Source: an uncultured Oscillospiraceae bacterium (lineage in GTDB: Bacteria > Bacillota > Clostridia > Oscillospirales > Oscillospiraceae). From it: 58,136 nt of DNA. This document shows positions 40,921-49,387 of the stretch, piece after piece (position 1 is the first letter of the stretch; every line of letters starts with the position of its first letter). The notes beneath the pieces were generated by a model. The model had not been told where the DNA came from, made no database searches, and was given only the letters and a program-made list of their open reading frames with translations. Position numbers and translations under genes: made by a program. The stretch is from assembly GCA_944387225.1 (NCBI GenBank), contig CALXDY010000087.1, forward strand, positions 1 to 58,136. Reading direction: 5' to 3'.

Positions 40921-41947
40921 AGGAGAGGACCGTCACCTCCCGCTGGGTTTGGCCGTCGGCCAGGTGGAAGGATGTCTCCAGACCCGGCGTCATCTGCAGG
41001 CTGCCGTCCTCCATGACCCAGAGCACCTCCACCTCCAGCTGGGGATTTTCCTGCCAGAACCGGCCGCCCTCCTCCGCCCCCAGAACAAACAGGGCGGTGG
41101 ACAGACCGTCGCACACGGTACCGTCGGCCCCTACCACAGTTACAGAGGCAACGCCGCTGCGGGCCGGGGCGGCGGTAGAGGGATCCATGATGTGCCAGTA
41201 AGTCTGGCCATCCTGCTGGAAATACCGCTGGTCGCTGCCGGAGGTGACCACCGCCAGGTCGGTTACCTCCACGACACCCAGGGCGGTCTGCTGACTCTGG
41301 GCGGGATCCTGTATGCCGATCCGCCAGGGGGTCCCGTCCGGTTTGGCCCCCACCGTCTGCACGTTGCCCCCCAGATACAGCAGGGCGGACTCCACTCCCA
41401 CCTGCCGCAGGCCGTCGGCCAGCTTGGCGCCGGCGTAGCCTTTGGCCACGGACCCCACATCCACCATCTGTCCCTGGGGCAGGGAGGCGGTGGCGCCCTC
41501 CAGGGTCAGGGCGGTATAGTCAATCAGAGGGATCAGGGCGTCCAGCTCCTCCTGAGAGGGGACCCGGTATTCCCCGGTGGTGAAGCCCCAGGCCTGGACG
41601 GCGGGATAACTGGTAATGTCCAGGGCCCCGCCGGTGAGTTGGCACAGCTCCACCGCCCGGGCCAGCAGGTCGGCGGTCTCGCCATCCAGGGTTACTGCTT
41701 CCCCGGCGTTGTGGTTCAGGGCCCAGATCTGGCTGTTCTCGCTGGTAACGTCCCAAAGGCCGTCCCACCGGTACAGATCCTCTACCGCTTGGTCCAGCGC
41801 GGTCTGGGCGTCCGAGCCATAGATGGTCAGGGACATCACGGTGTCCATGGCAAAAACCTGGGTTTCGGCCGAAGGGGTGTCCCACAGGGCGCAGCCGGAC
41901 AGCAGCAGGGCGGCTGCGGCTGCGGCGGCCATTTGTTTCCCGGCCAT
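40913..41947 (-). CDS. apbE: FAD:protein FMN transferase lipoprotein (ApbE)
   Basis: ApbE attaches FMN covalently to Ser/Thr of target proteins such as RnfG/NqrC on the outer membrane face. From this ATG the 344 residues start with a lipoprotein signal (AAAALLLSGC). Family motifs include FAMDTVMSLTIYG, WDVTSENSQIWALN, GSVAKGYAGAKLADGLRQVGVESALLYLGGNVQTVG and YWHIMDPSTAAPARSGVASVTVVGADGTVCDGLSTALFVLG. A longer reading upstream overlaps the rqcP gene. No target Rnf genes lie in the window. Confidence 0.92.
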   Translation of the reverse strand: MAGKQMAAAAAAALLLSGCALWDTPSAETQVFAMDTVMSLTIYGSDAQTALDQAVEDLYRWDGLWDVTSENSQIWALNHNAGEAVTLDGETADLLARAVELCQLTGGALDITSYPAVQAWGFTTGEYRVPSQEELDALIPLIDYTALTLEGATASLPQGQMVDVGSVAKGYAGAKLADGLRQVGVESALLYLGGNVQTVGAKPDGTPWRIGIQDPAQSQQTALGVVEVTDLAVVTSGSDQRYFQQDGQTYWHIMDPSTAAPARSGVASVTVVGADGTVCDGLSTALFVLGAEEGGRFWQENPQLEVEVLWVMEDGSLQMTPGLETSFHLADGQTQREVTVLSYE

Positions 41948-41948
41948 A

Positions 41949-42191
41949 TCAGAGCACTTCCCGGTACATAGCGGCGGCATCCGCTTTTCCCACATTGTCG
42001 GCCACCACCAGCACCTCTACCTTCACGGTGCGCTCGCCGAAGCGCAGCTCCAGGATGTCGCCGGCCTTTACGTCGTAGCTGGCCTTCACCGGGCGGCCGT
42101 TGGCGGTGACCCGGGCGTTGTCGCAGGCCTCGTTGGCTACGGTGCACCGCTTGATCAGGCGGGAGACCTTCAGCCATTTATCCAAACGCAT
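41949..42191 (-). CDS. rqcP: RNA-binding S4-domain protein RqcP (YabO/Hsp15-like)
   Basis: RqcP acts with RqcH on stalled 50S subunits in poly-alanine tailing. The 80-residue protein starts MRLDKWLKVSRLIKRCTVANEACDNARVTANGRPVKASYDVKAGD, as in YabO proteins. Its place downstream of flippase-mazG-hup matches the conserved yabM-yabN-(hup)-yabO arrangement of Firmicutes. It has one base of separation from apbE, so part of its transcript may run on. Confidence 0.92.
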   Translation of the reverse strand: MRLDKWLKVSRLIKRCTVANEACDNARVTANGRPVKASYDVKAGDILELRFGERTVKVEVLVVADNVGKADAAAMYREVL

Positions 42192-42209
42192 GTCTGTTAC
42201 CTCCAGTTC

Positions 42210-42245
42210 AAAAAAACGGGGGCGCCGTCTGGGCGGCGCCCCCGT
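42210..42245 (-). terminator. Terminator/attenuator between hup and rqcP
   Basis: ACGGGGGCGCCG pairs with CGGCGCCCCCGT around CCCAGA, followed on the minus strand by TTTTTTT. It probably ends most hup transcripts while letting some reach rqcP. Confidence 0.88.
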
Positions 42246-42258
42246 GCGTGGGTGGATA

Positions 42259-42534
42259 TTACTTCGCCACCGCGTCCTTGAGAGCCTTGCCGGCCTTGAA
42301 CACAGGGGTCTTGGCAGCGGGGATCTCGATCTCAGCGCCGGTCTTGGGGTTGCGGCCCACACGGGCGGCACGGGCCTTGACCTCGAAGGAGCCAAAGCCG
42401 ACCAGCTGAACCTTCTCCCCCTCTACCATAGCGGCAGTGATGGCGTCTACCATGGCGGCGATGGCGGCCTCGGCGTCTTTCTTGGACAGATCGGCTCTCT
42501 CCGCCACAGCGCTGATGAGTTCATTCTTATTCAT
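42259..42534 (-). CDS. hup: HU family DNA-binding protein
   Basis: HU is a histone-like dimer that bends DNA. The 91 residues are canonical: [28 protein letters not shown], then [25 protein letters not shown] and ETKIPAAK-like [26 protein letters not shown] precedes the ATG. It lies between mazG and rqcP as in other clostridia, with a strong terminator after it consistent with high, separately tuned expression. Confidence 0.97.
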   Translation of the reverse strand: MNKNELISAVAERADLSKKDAEAAIAAMVDAITAAMVEGEKVQLVGFGSFEVKARAARVGRNPKTGAEIEIPAAKTPVFKAGKALKDAVAK

Positions 42535-42580
42535 TGCGTTTTCCTCCTGGTAAAATGGTTGGTGAACGGCCCCTGAGTAC

Positions 42581-43375
42581 TCAGGGCCTGGACTCCCTTT
42601 CCTTGGCCTGGCGCCACAGCTGTTCCAGCTGGGGGACAGACATCTGGCTCAGAGATGCGCCCTGAGCAAGCGATTCTACGGTACGGAACCGGGCGATGAA
42701 CTTCTCACAGGCCTGGGTCAGCGCCTGCTCGCTGTCCAGTCCCAGGAACCGGCCGGCCTTTACGGCGGCAAACAGAACGTCCCCCAGTTCTTCCGAGGCG
42801 TCCCCGTCTCCGTGGGCGGCCCGGCGGAGCTCCTCCACCTCCTCCGCCAGCTTATCCAGAGCGGGATCCATGTCCCGCCAGTCGAAGCCTGCCTTAGCGG
42901 CCTTTCCCTGAATCTTTTCCGCCCGGATCAGGGCGGGGAGGGAACGGGCCACGCCGTTGAGGGCGTCGGTCACCGTCTGCTGGGACTTTTCCGCCCGCTT
43001 CTGCACCTCCCAGGTATCCAGCGCCTGCTGGGCGTCCTCCGCCTGCACACTGCCGAACACGTGGGGGTGGCGGTAGACCATTTTCTGTGCCACGCCGTTG
43101 ACCACATCGTCAAAGGAGAACAGTCCCTCCTCTTGGGCCATCTGAGCATGGAACACGACCTGGAGCAGGACGTCTCCCAGCTCCTCCTGGAGATGGGCGG
43201 GATTGCCCTCGTCGATTGCCTCTACCGCCTCGTAGGCCTCCTCCAGCATATTGCGCCGGATGGACTGGTGGGTCTGCTCACGATCCCAGGGGCAGCCCCC
43301 CGGAGCCCGCAGCAGAGCCACGATTTGTACCAGATCCTTCATTCCATAGGAATCCATACGCTTAAAATCTACCAC
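42581..43375 (-). CDS. mazG: Nucleoside triphosphate pyrophosphohydrolase MazG
   Basis: MazG hydrolyses NTPs and damaged nucleotides to monophosphates. The 264 residues show the two MazG domains: [30 protein letters not shown] with [19 protein letters not shown] near residues 28-85, and [12 protein letters not shown] with [17 protein letters not shown] near 180-225. The E-x2-E/E-x2-D metal ligands are present in both. The GTG start follows GAAGGA; an ATG six codons later lacks a site. It follows the flippase gene by 41 bases. Confidence 0.95.
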   Translation of the reverse strand: MVDFKRMDSYGMKDLVQIVALLRAPGGCPWDREQTHQSIRRNMLEEAYEAVEAIDEGNPAHLQEELGDVLLQVVFHAQMAQEEGLFSFDDVVNGVAQKMVYRHPHVFGSVQAEDAQQALDTWEVQKRAEKSQQTVTDALNGVARSLPALIRAEKIQGKAAKAGFDWRDMDPALDKLAEEVEELRRAAHGDGDASEELGDVLFAAVKAGRFLGLDSEQALTQACEKFIARFRTVESLAQGASLSQMSVPQLEQLWRQAKERESRP

Positions 43376-43416
43376 AGTTTATCTTCCTTCGCAAGGTATT
43401 TTTGGTGTTATTTTTA

Positions 43417-45255
43417 TTACAGATGCAGAATTCTGGCAATTTTTTCGCCCTTCGGCATCAGCGTCAGGTCTTCCCGGGTCAGCATACCCAGCACCACCAC
43501 CAAAACGCAGTATATGACCATGCCCACAAGTACCGCGGCCAGGGTGGACACGGCGTTGCCCAGATAGGACAGGGTGGCGATGGTTTCCCCTTCGGCAGTA
43601 CGGGACAGCAGCTTGGACAGCAGCCCATACACCGCCCAGACGCCCAACCCCATCACCGCAGAGGCAAAAATGGGCTTGGCAAAAATGGGCAGGAACCGGG
43701 GGCGTCGGGGAATGACCCGGCTGATAAGGGCCAGATCCAGAATCAGACACAGGGCGAAGCAAGCCACGTTGCCGGCCGGCGCGCCGAAAATGCCGATGTT
43801 GGGGAGAATGACCACATTATAATTCAGAATGATCTTGGCGATGCCGCCCAGCAGCATAATGATCACAGGCAGGTTGACAAAACCGTGGGCCTGGAGAATG
43901 GAGTTGCACACCAGCATCATGCAGACGAACAGGGTGGCCAAGCCCAGGGTAGACAGCAGCGGGCCGGCCAGGTCGGCGTTCAGGCTGGGGAAGATCAGGG
44001 CCATGATGGGTTCGCCCAGCACATACAGTCCGGCGGCCATGGGACAGGCGGCCAGGACGGTGATCCGCATGGCGGAGCCGGTGATCTGGGCGGCGCCCCG
44101 CCGGTCGTGGCGGGCGATAGCACCCGAAACGGCGGGAATGACGGAGGCGGTGATAGCTGCCACCAGGGAGGTGGGCAGGTTATAGATGTTCAGTGCGCCG
44201 GAGTAGTTTCCGAAGAGAATGCGGCTGATGTCTTCCAGCGTGGCGTACAGGGCCTGGGCGGCTTCCGGCACGGGATCCATGGCCAACTGCTGGTTTAAAA
44301 GGCTCATGGTGACGGCTGTGCCCTCAGGCAAGGTGGCGGTCCAGGCATCAATGGCCTGCTTCAGCAGGTCGAAGTCGGCCACACCCTGGTAAAGGGCCCA
44401 GCACTCCGGGCGCTCCAGCAGGGCGCGTTGAAGCTGGCCCTGCACCAGAGAAGAGTCGATCACCGTCACGATGCCCACCATGGAAGAGCTGATGGTGATG
44501 GGAATGGCGATGGTGAGGATGCCCCGGAAGATCACGCGGTTGCGGTCGGGGGCGTCTCCCCGGGACAGGGGCTCCATGCGCCGATGCACGAAAAAGTCAA
44601 AGAGCATGTAGACCAGTGCCACGGCAGTGCCCACCGTGACGCCCACAATGGCGCCGGCGGCGGCATGGCCTGCGTCCTGACCCGCCTTGACCAGGAAATA
44701 GGCCAGGGCCAGACCAACGGTCAGCTTGCACAGGGCCTCAATGATCTGAGACACAGCGGTGGGGGTCATTCTGCCGTTGCCCTGGGCGTAGCCCCGGAAG
44801 GCAGACAGACAGCCCACGCAGATCACAGCCGGGGCCAGAGCGCGGATGCCGGGAGCGGCCTGGCCGTCGTTCATCATACCGGCCAGCTGCTCTGCCCCGA
44901 AGAACATAATCAGGAAGGACAGCACACCCATGGTGAGGAACATGGCCAGGGAGATCCGCAGGATCCGGTGCACCTGGTTGATCCGTCCCACGGCGTTGGC
45001 CTCGCTGACCAGCTTGGATACCGCCACCGGCAGGCCGGCGGTGGAGATGGTCAGCAGCACGCTGTAAATGTTATAGGCGTTATTGAAATCGGCCGTGCCC
45101 TGTTCCCCGATGATGTTGGACAGGGGGATTTTGTAGAACATGCCGATGAGCTTAACGATAATAATTCCGGCGGCCAGTACGGCGGCACCGCCGAAAAAGG
45201 TGTTCTGTCGGGAGGGCTGGGCCACCCGGCGGGGGGAATGACTCCGTGACGTCAT
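43417..45255 (-). CDS. Polysaccharide/lipid II flippase (MVF/SpoVB-YabM-like, MATE-like fold)
   Basis: This multi-pass membrane protein of 612 residues has about 14 hydrophobic segments and belongs to the MurJ/SpoVB/YabM group that flips lipid-linked saccharides. Typical early text is FFGGAAVLAAGIIIVKLIGMFYKIPLSNIIG, then DFNNAYNIYSVLLTISTAGLPVAVSKLVSEA and GMLTPTAVSQI-like RMTPTAVSQIIEALCKLTVG. It is longer than most members (about 520-550) because of an extracytoplasmic insert at about 260-330. It heads the yabM-mazG-hup-rqcP block. AGGAGG lies before the ATG. Confidence 0.88.
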   Translation of the reverse strand: MTSRSHSPRRVAQPSRQNTFFGGAAVLAAGIIIVKLIGMFYKIPLSNIIGEQGTADFNNAYNIYSVLLTISTAGLPVAVSKLVSEANAVGRINQVHRILRISLAMFLTMGVLSFLIMFFGAEQLAGMMNDGQAAPGIRALAPAVICVGCLSAFRGYAQGNGRMTPTAVSQIIEALCKLTVGLALAYFLVKAGQDAGHAAAGAIVGVTVGTAVALVYMLFDFFVHRRMEPLSRGDAPDRNRVIFRGILTIAIPITISSSMVGIVTVIDSSLVQGQLQRALLERPECWALYQGVADFDLLKQAIDAWTATLPEGTAVTMSLLNQQLAMDPVPEAAQALYATLEDISRILFGNYSGALNIYNLPTSLVAAITASVIPAVSGAIARHDRRGAAQITGSAMRITVLAACPMAAGLYVLGEPIMALIFPSLNADLAGPLLSTLGLATLFVCMMLVCNSILQAHGFVNLPVIIMLLGGIAKIILNYNVVILPNIGIFGAPAGNVACFALCLILDLALISRVIPRRPRFLPIFAKPIFASAVMGLGVWAVYGLLSKLLSRTAEGETIATLSYLGNAVSTLAAVLVGMVIYCVLVVVLGMLTREDLTLMPKGEKIARILHL

Positions 45256-45294
45256 GAATATCCTCCTTGCGCGGCCGCATCAGGCGGCCTGGAA

Positions 45295-46599
45295 TCACCG
45301 ATCCGGGAAAATGTGGGGCAGCGCATAGGTGCGCATCTCACCCATGATCCGCTCCAGATCCAGAGTGAGGAACTCACCCTTTTCATATATGATGCGGCCA
45401 CGGGCCATATTCATCTCTACCCGGGCGCCGCAGGAGGAAAAGACCAGGTTTTCCAGCACGTCATGGCAGGGAACCAGGCTGGGATGGGTGAAGTCCACCA
45501 GGATCAGGTCGGCGTCTTTGCCGGGGGCGATGACGCCGGTGGAGCGGCCCAGGGCGGCTGCGCCGTTGGCGGTGGCCATGGCCAAAGCCTGACCTGCGGT
45601 AATGGCGGTGGGATCCCGCTGGACGCCCTTGTGCAGGACCGCAGCCAGCTTGATCTCCTCAAACATATCATGGCTGTTGTTGGAGGCCACGCCGTCGGTG
45701 CCCAGGGCCACATTGACCCCGGCAGCCAGCAGCTGAGGCACCCGGGCCACGCCGGAGGCCAGCTTTAGGTTGGACATGGGGTTATGGACGGCGGTGATGT
45801 TCCGGCGGGCCATCAGTTCCATATCCTCGTCGGTGACCCAGACGCAGTGAGCGGCCAGACCGCCGTTCTGCCACACGCCGTACCGGTCCAGCACCTGGAG
45901 CGGGGTGGCGCCGTGGCGACCGATGCAGTCCTGATGCTCCGACTGGGTCTCGGAGATATGCACCTGCATGCCGCAGCTGTGGTCGGCGGCCCAGCGTCCC
46001 GCCTGCTCCCACAGACGGGGGCAGGCGAAGGAGGTATATTCCGCGTGGACGGACACGTCCACCAGGATCCGCCCCTGGTCGTAGCCGTGCCACTGCTGGT
46101 ACAGGGCCTCCATCTCCTTCCAGGACTCCATCTGGGTGGGATTCTGGTCGGCAAAGCACACCAGGGAGCGGCTGAGGTTGGCGCTGATGCCCGCCTGATC
46201 CACTGCCTGGGCGATGTCGTCGCAGAAGTAGTACATGTCGGCCACGCAGGTGGTGCCGGAGGCGATCATCTCCGCCAGGGCAAGCTGGGTGCCCGCCAGG
46301 ACGGAGCGGCTGTCCAGACGGTCCTCGGCGGGGAAGATATAGTCGTTGAGCCAGTGCTGCAGGTCGCAGCCCCCGCCGTACCCCCGCATCAGGGTCATGG
46401 GCAGATGGGTGTGGGCATTGATCAGACCGGGCATGAGCACCTTGCCCCGGCCGTCAATGACCCGGTCAAAGCTGCCCAGGGGGCGCTGGGTGTCCACGGA
46501 GCGGATTTTGGATCCCTCCACCACAACGTAGGCGCAGGGAAGGACCGGACGGGCCGGATCCATGGTGACGGCAGTCACCTGCTCCAGTAAAATTGCCAT
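45295..46599 (-). CDS. Amidohydrolase (MTA/SAH deaminase-like)
   Basis: This metal-dependent deaminase of 434 residues belongs to the cytosine-deaminase/MtaD branch. Metal ligands are visible in LINAHTHLPMTLMRGYGGG (HxH, about residue 60), SVHAEYTSFACP, QVHISETQSEHQDC and LGTDGVASNNSHDMFEEIK. Substrates in this family are 5'-methylthioadenosine, S-adenosylhomocysteine or related adenosines giving inosine derivatives. The adjacent purine nucleoside phosphorylase, 23 bases upstream, fits processing of such inosines. Residue-level specificity cannot be read. Confidence 0.87.
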   Translation of the reverse strand: MAILLEQVTAVTMDPARPVLPCAYVVVEGSKIRSVDTQRPLGSFDRVIDGRGKVLMPGLINAHTHLPMTLMRGYGGGCDLQHWLNDYIFPAEDRLDSRSVLAGTQLALAEMIASGTTCVADMYYFCDDIAQAVDQAGISANLSRSLVCFADQNPTQMESWKEMEALYQQWHGYDQGRILVDVSVHAEYTSFACPRLWEQAGRWAADHSCGMQVHISETQSEHQDCIGRHGATPLQVLDRYGVWQNGGLAAHCVWVTDEDMELMARRNITAVHNPMSNLKLASGVARVPQLLAAGVNVALGTDGVASNNSHDMFEEIKLAAVLHKGVQRDPTAITAGQALAMATANGAAALGRSTGVIAPGKDADLILVDFTHPSLVPCHDVLENLVFSSCGARVEMNMARGRIIYEKGEFLTLDLERIMGEMRTYALPHIFPDR

Positions 46600-46622
46600 G
46601 TTAGTCTCCTTCCTTCCCGGGG

Positions 46623-47447
46623 TTACAGCCGGGCCAGACAGGTGCGGATGAGAGCGGAGAATTTTTCTTTGGCTGCCTGGGCGGCGTCCAGCACCTCCTG
46701 CTCCGTCAGGGGCTGATCCAGAATGCCGGCGGCCATGTTGGACAGCAGGGCGATGCCCAGCACCTCCATACCGCAGTGCCCGGCAACAATGACCTCCGGG
46801 GCGGTGGACATGCCTACGGCGTCTCCCCCCAGGATCCGGGCGGCCCGGATCTCCGCCGGGGTTTCATACTGGGGCCCGTAGCAGTAGAAGTATACCCCTT
46901 CCCGCAGGGGAATGCTCAACTCCCGGGCGGCCTGGCGGGCCAGCTCCCGCAGACGGGGAGTATACAGGTTGGACGCGTCGGGGAAGCGGACGCCGAACTG
47001 AGGCAGGTTTTCCCCCCGGAGAGGGGACTCCGAGAACATCTTGATGTGGTCGGTGATGAGCATCAGGTCCCCTGCCTGCCAGGCGGTGTTGACACAGCCG
47101 GCGGCATTGGTGACCACCAGGGAGGTGCATCCCAGCAGCCGCAGTACCCGAATGGCGTAAGTGACCTCCTCGTAGGAGTAACCCTCGTAGTGGTGCATCC
47201 GGCCCTGCATCACCGCCACCGGCCTGCCCTCCAGCAGGCCGAACACAAAGCGGCCCTGGTGCCCGGGGGCGGTGGACGCCTTGAAGTGGGGAATGTCCCG
47301 GTAGTCCACGCAGATCGGCTGCGCTACCTCGTCGGCCAGATCCCCCAGACCGGAGCCCAGCACCATGGCCGTCCGGGGCACAAACCCGCCCAGCCTGCTT
47401 TGGAGATAGGCCGCGCTCTCCCGGTAGTCCTCCATGGTAAACGCCAT
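46623..47447 (-). CDS. Purine-nucleoside phosphorylase (trimeric, inosine/guanosine type)
   Basis: This enzyme cleaves inosine and guanosine with phosphate to base and ribose 1-phosphate. The 274 residues show MVLGSGLGDLADEV, the phosphate-binding GRMHHYEGYSYEEV, VVTNAAGCVNTAWQAGDLMLITDHIK and GGDAVGMSTAPEVIVAGHCGMEVLGIALLSNMAAG. The base-site asparagine is not in its usual position but lies near LLSNMAAG. AGGAGG lies nine bases before this ATG; upstream readings cross the promoter. It leads an operon with the amidohydrolase. Confidence 0.92.
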   Translation of the reverse strand: MAFTMEDYRESAAYLQSRLGGFVPRTAMVLGSGLGDLADEVAQPICVDYRDIPHFKASTAPGHQGRFVFGLLEGRPVAVMQGRMHHYEGYSYEEVTYAIRVLRLLGCTSLVVTNAAGCVNTAWQAGDLMLITDHIKMFSESPLRGENLPQFGVRFPDASNLYTPRLRELARQAARELSIPLREGVYFYCYGPQYETPAEIRAARILGGDAVGMSTAPEVIVAGHCGMEVLGIALLSNMAAGILDQPLTEQEVLDAAQAAKEKFSALIRTCLARL

Positions 47448-47534
47448 TGTGACAACCTCCTTGTGCCCCCGGCGGGAGCCGATTTTCTTTGATTTCCCGG
47501 GAAAATATGGATTTCCGGGTATGGGTTTCAAAAT

Positions 47535-47563
47535 AGTTTACACCAACAGGACGAAAATTGCAA
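47535..47563 (-). promoter_or_regulatory. Promoter of the nucleoside phosphorylase operon
   Basis: On the minus strand, TTGCAA and TAAACT are 17 bases apart. The -35 ends five bases before the left direct repeat flanking the insertion sequence. Confidence 0.65.
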
Positions 47564-47567
47564 TGAA

Positions 47568-47595
47568 ACAAGGGAAATTTCTCCGCCCTATCCCT
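47568..47595 (+). repeat. 28-base direct repeat, left flank of the IS
   Basis: Begins ACAAGGGAAATTTCTCC and ends CGCCCTATCCCT. The same 28 bases with one difference (ACAG for ACAA) immediately follow the right end of the IS. This is far longer than ordinary target duplications. Confidence 0.85.
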
Positions 47596-48644
47596 GTAGG
47601 AGTACAATGCATGTTGGACAGTTGAGTAAAAAGGATGAAGGATAAGGCCTCATCGGTTATAGTTGAAGTTGCGGACAACAACGTAACGAGAGGGGGCCAT
47701 ATCCTTCATGAGCAAGAGTATAACACAAGACACGGCGTATCGGCAATCCCTGATGAAATACGCGGAGAAGTACGGTGTGAGCCGTGCCAGCCGGAAATAC
47801 AACAAGAGCCGGTCGTACATCTACTTCTGGAAGGCCCGCTGGGATGGGAGTGTGGCTTCCCTGGCCTGTCACTCCAGACGTCCGCACAGCCATCCCAACC
47901 AGCACACAGAGGCGGAGCTGAAGCTGATCCGGGATATGCGCCGCCGCAACCCCAACCTGGGTATGGTAGAGCTGTGGCACCGGCTGCGGAAACGGGGCTA
48001 TACCCGCCGCCCAGAGAGCTTGTTCCGCGTCATGCGCAAACTGGGGCTGTTTCCCCCGGCAGAGAAGAAAAAGGCATACAGGCCCAAGCCTTACGAGCAG
48101 ATGACTTATCCAGGCCAGCGGGTTCAGGTGGATGTGAAAGTAGTACCCCGCAGGTGTATTGCAAACCACGAGCTTCGCCTGTTCCAATATACCGCCATTG
48201 ACGAGTTCACTCGCCTACGCTTCTTGGCGGCTTATCCTGAACAGTCCACCTATTCCTCTGCTGACTTCCTCAAAAGGTTGTTCAAGTGGTATGCTCGTCG
48301 TGGCATCCGGGTGGAATGTGTCCAGACAGACAACGGCTTTGAGTTTACAAACCGCTTTTCCAACAGCAAGAGGGACATCCCCACTCTGTTTGAAACCACT
48401 GCCGCCGAGCTGGGCATCTTCCATAAGCTCATCCGGCCCTATACGCCACGTCACAACGGCAAAGTGGAGCGCAGCCACCGTGAGGACCAGAAGCGCTTTT
48501 ACGCCTGCCACAGCTTTTACTCACTGGACGATTTTTCCAGGCAGCTTACCGTCCACAACCGCCGCTCCAACAACTTCCCCATGAGACCCCTCCACTGGCT
48601 CTCTCCCTCAGAGTTCGCTGTCCAATATGTTTGACAAACCTACA
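47595..48644 (+). mobile_element. IS481-like insertion sequence, about 1.05 kb
   Basis: The element starts TGTAGGAGTACAATGCATG and ends with GACAAACCTACA. Its termini form imperfect inverted repeats of about 32 bases that share TGTAGG and the inner CAT[G/A]TTGGACAG. It encodes one transposase that fills it. The flanking 28-base near-identical direct repeats abut both ends. No other copy is present in the window. Confidence 0.85.
47708..48634 (+). CDS. DDE transposase (IS481/integrase-core type)
   Basis: The 308-residue transposase appears intact. An N-terminal helix-turn-helix region (YRQSLMKYAEKYGVSRASRKYNKSRSYIYFWKARW) is followed by a second HTH-like segment and the integrase core. The DDE residues are the Asp in VQVDVKVVP, the Asp in VQTDNGFEFTN and the Glu in GKVERSHREDQKRFY. 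The stop lies inside the right inverted repeat. No frameshift is needed, unlike IS3-family elements. Confidence 0.9.
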   Translation: MSKSITQDTAYRQSLMKYAEKYGVSRASRKYNKSRSYIYFWKARWDGSVASLACHSRRPHSHPNQHTEAELKLIRDMRRRNPNLGMVELWHRLRKRGYTRRPESLFRVMRKLGLFPPAEKKKAYRPKPYEQMTYPGQRVQVDVKVVPRRCIANHELRLFQYTAIDEFTRLRFLAAYPEQSTYSSADFLKRLFKWYARRGIRVECVQTDNGFEFTNRFSNSKRDIPTLFETTAAELGIFHKLIRPYTPRHNGKVERSHREDQKRFYACHSFYSLDDFSRQLTVHNRRSNNFPMRPLHWLSPSEFAVQYV

Positions 48645-48672
48645 ACAGGGGAAATTTCTCCGCCCTATCCCT
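48645..48672 (+). repeat. 28-base direct repeat, right flank of the IS
   Basis: This is the right-hand copy of the direct repeat, differing from the left copy at one position. The repeat also has AGGGA and TCCCT near its two ends, a weak internal dyad. Confidence 0.85.
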
Positions 48673-49387
48673 CGAAACGGCGGGTTAAGGGCCTTGCCGG
48701 CTTCCAACGTACATGATATATTGGAGGCAAGGATCGATGCGGCGAATCAGAAATCTAAAAACACAACTGGAAGCCGTTAAAAGATGCGGGTAAATGCTGA
48801 AGAAAGGGCAGCACAAACAGTCCACCGCCCAAGTGCCAGTCAATTTGAGGCAATGTGGGCTTGATAGGCACTCAGTTTTCGGAGGTTTGTATCGGCCCAA
48901 GAATCGCCCCCTGCAAGAGCCGTATTGGCATTTCTGCAGATGAACCGGGTCACATCGCCATGCTGGGTATACCCACAAGATAGACCACAAGTCGGTCTGC
49001 CAGCATGTGCGTTTCAGTCTTGAGTCGATCCAGAGATGTGGAAAAGTGTTCAGCCATCAATAACCTGCCAAATATTTGTTTTGGCCAGGGGATTCTTTGG
49101 CGATATGCCAATCACCCCTGCCCTCCAGCTTGCATTTCAGTAACTCGGCTTTTCTTAAAGTTATAACGTTATAACCATGCCGTTTGCACTACACTTGATG
49201 TTGCCGAATGACACAGCAGCCCCCATGCTCCGTACACAGTCCACAAGCCTAAATGTTTTGACAAAGTCTTCCCACTTCTGATTGCCACACTTTAGTCTGT
49301 AAATATTGTAGTTGGGGGGTGAGTCCAATGGGCCAATAAATGGGCCAATAACCTCACATTTACGCTTAAACAGAAGGAGAATGTGTT
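48673..49387. other. Gene-poor, probably decayed stretch
   Basis: These 715 bases hold no recognisable gene. On the minus strand, pieces such as FGRLLMAEHFSTSLDRLKTE and GDSWADTNLRKLSAYQAHIA read plausibly as protein but lie in different frames interrupted by stops. This suggests one or more decayed coding regions. Base composition drops gradually toward AT-rich. I see no clear promoter apart from the GAAGGAG ribosome site of the next gene at the right edge. Confidence 0.4.

Noticed and set aside
47448..47570. A purine riboswitch before the nucleoside phosphorylase gene
   Set aside because: No conserved purine-aptamer loop sequences are seen between the promoter and the start codon, and the leader is too short after the mapped -10.
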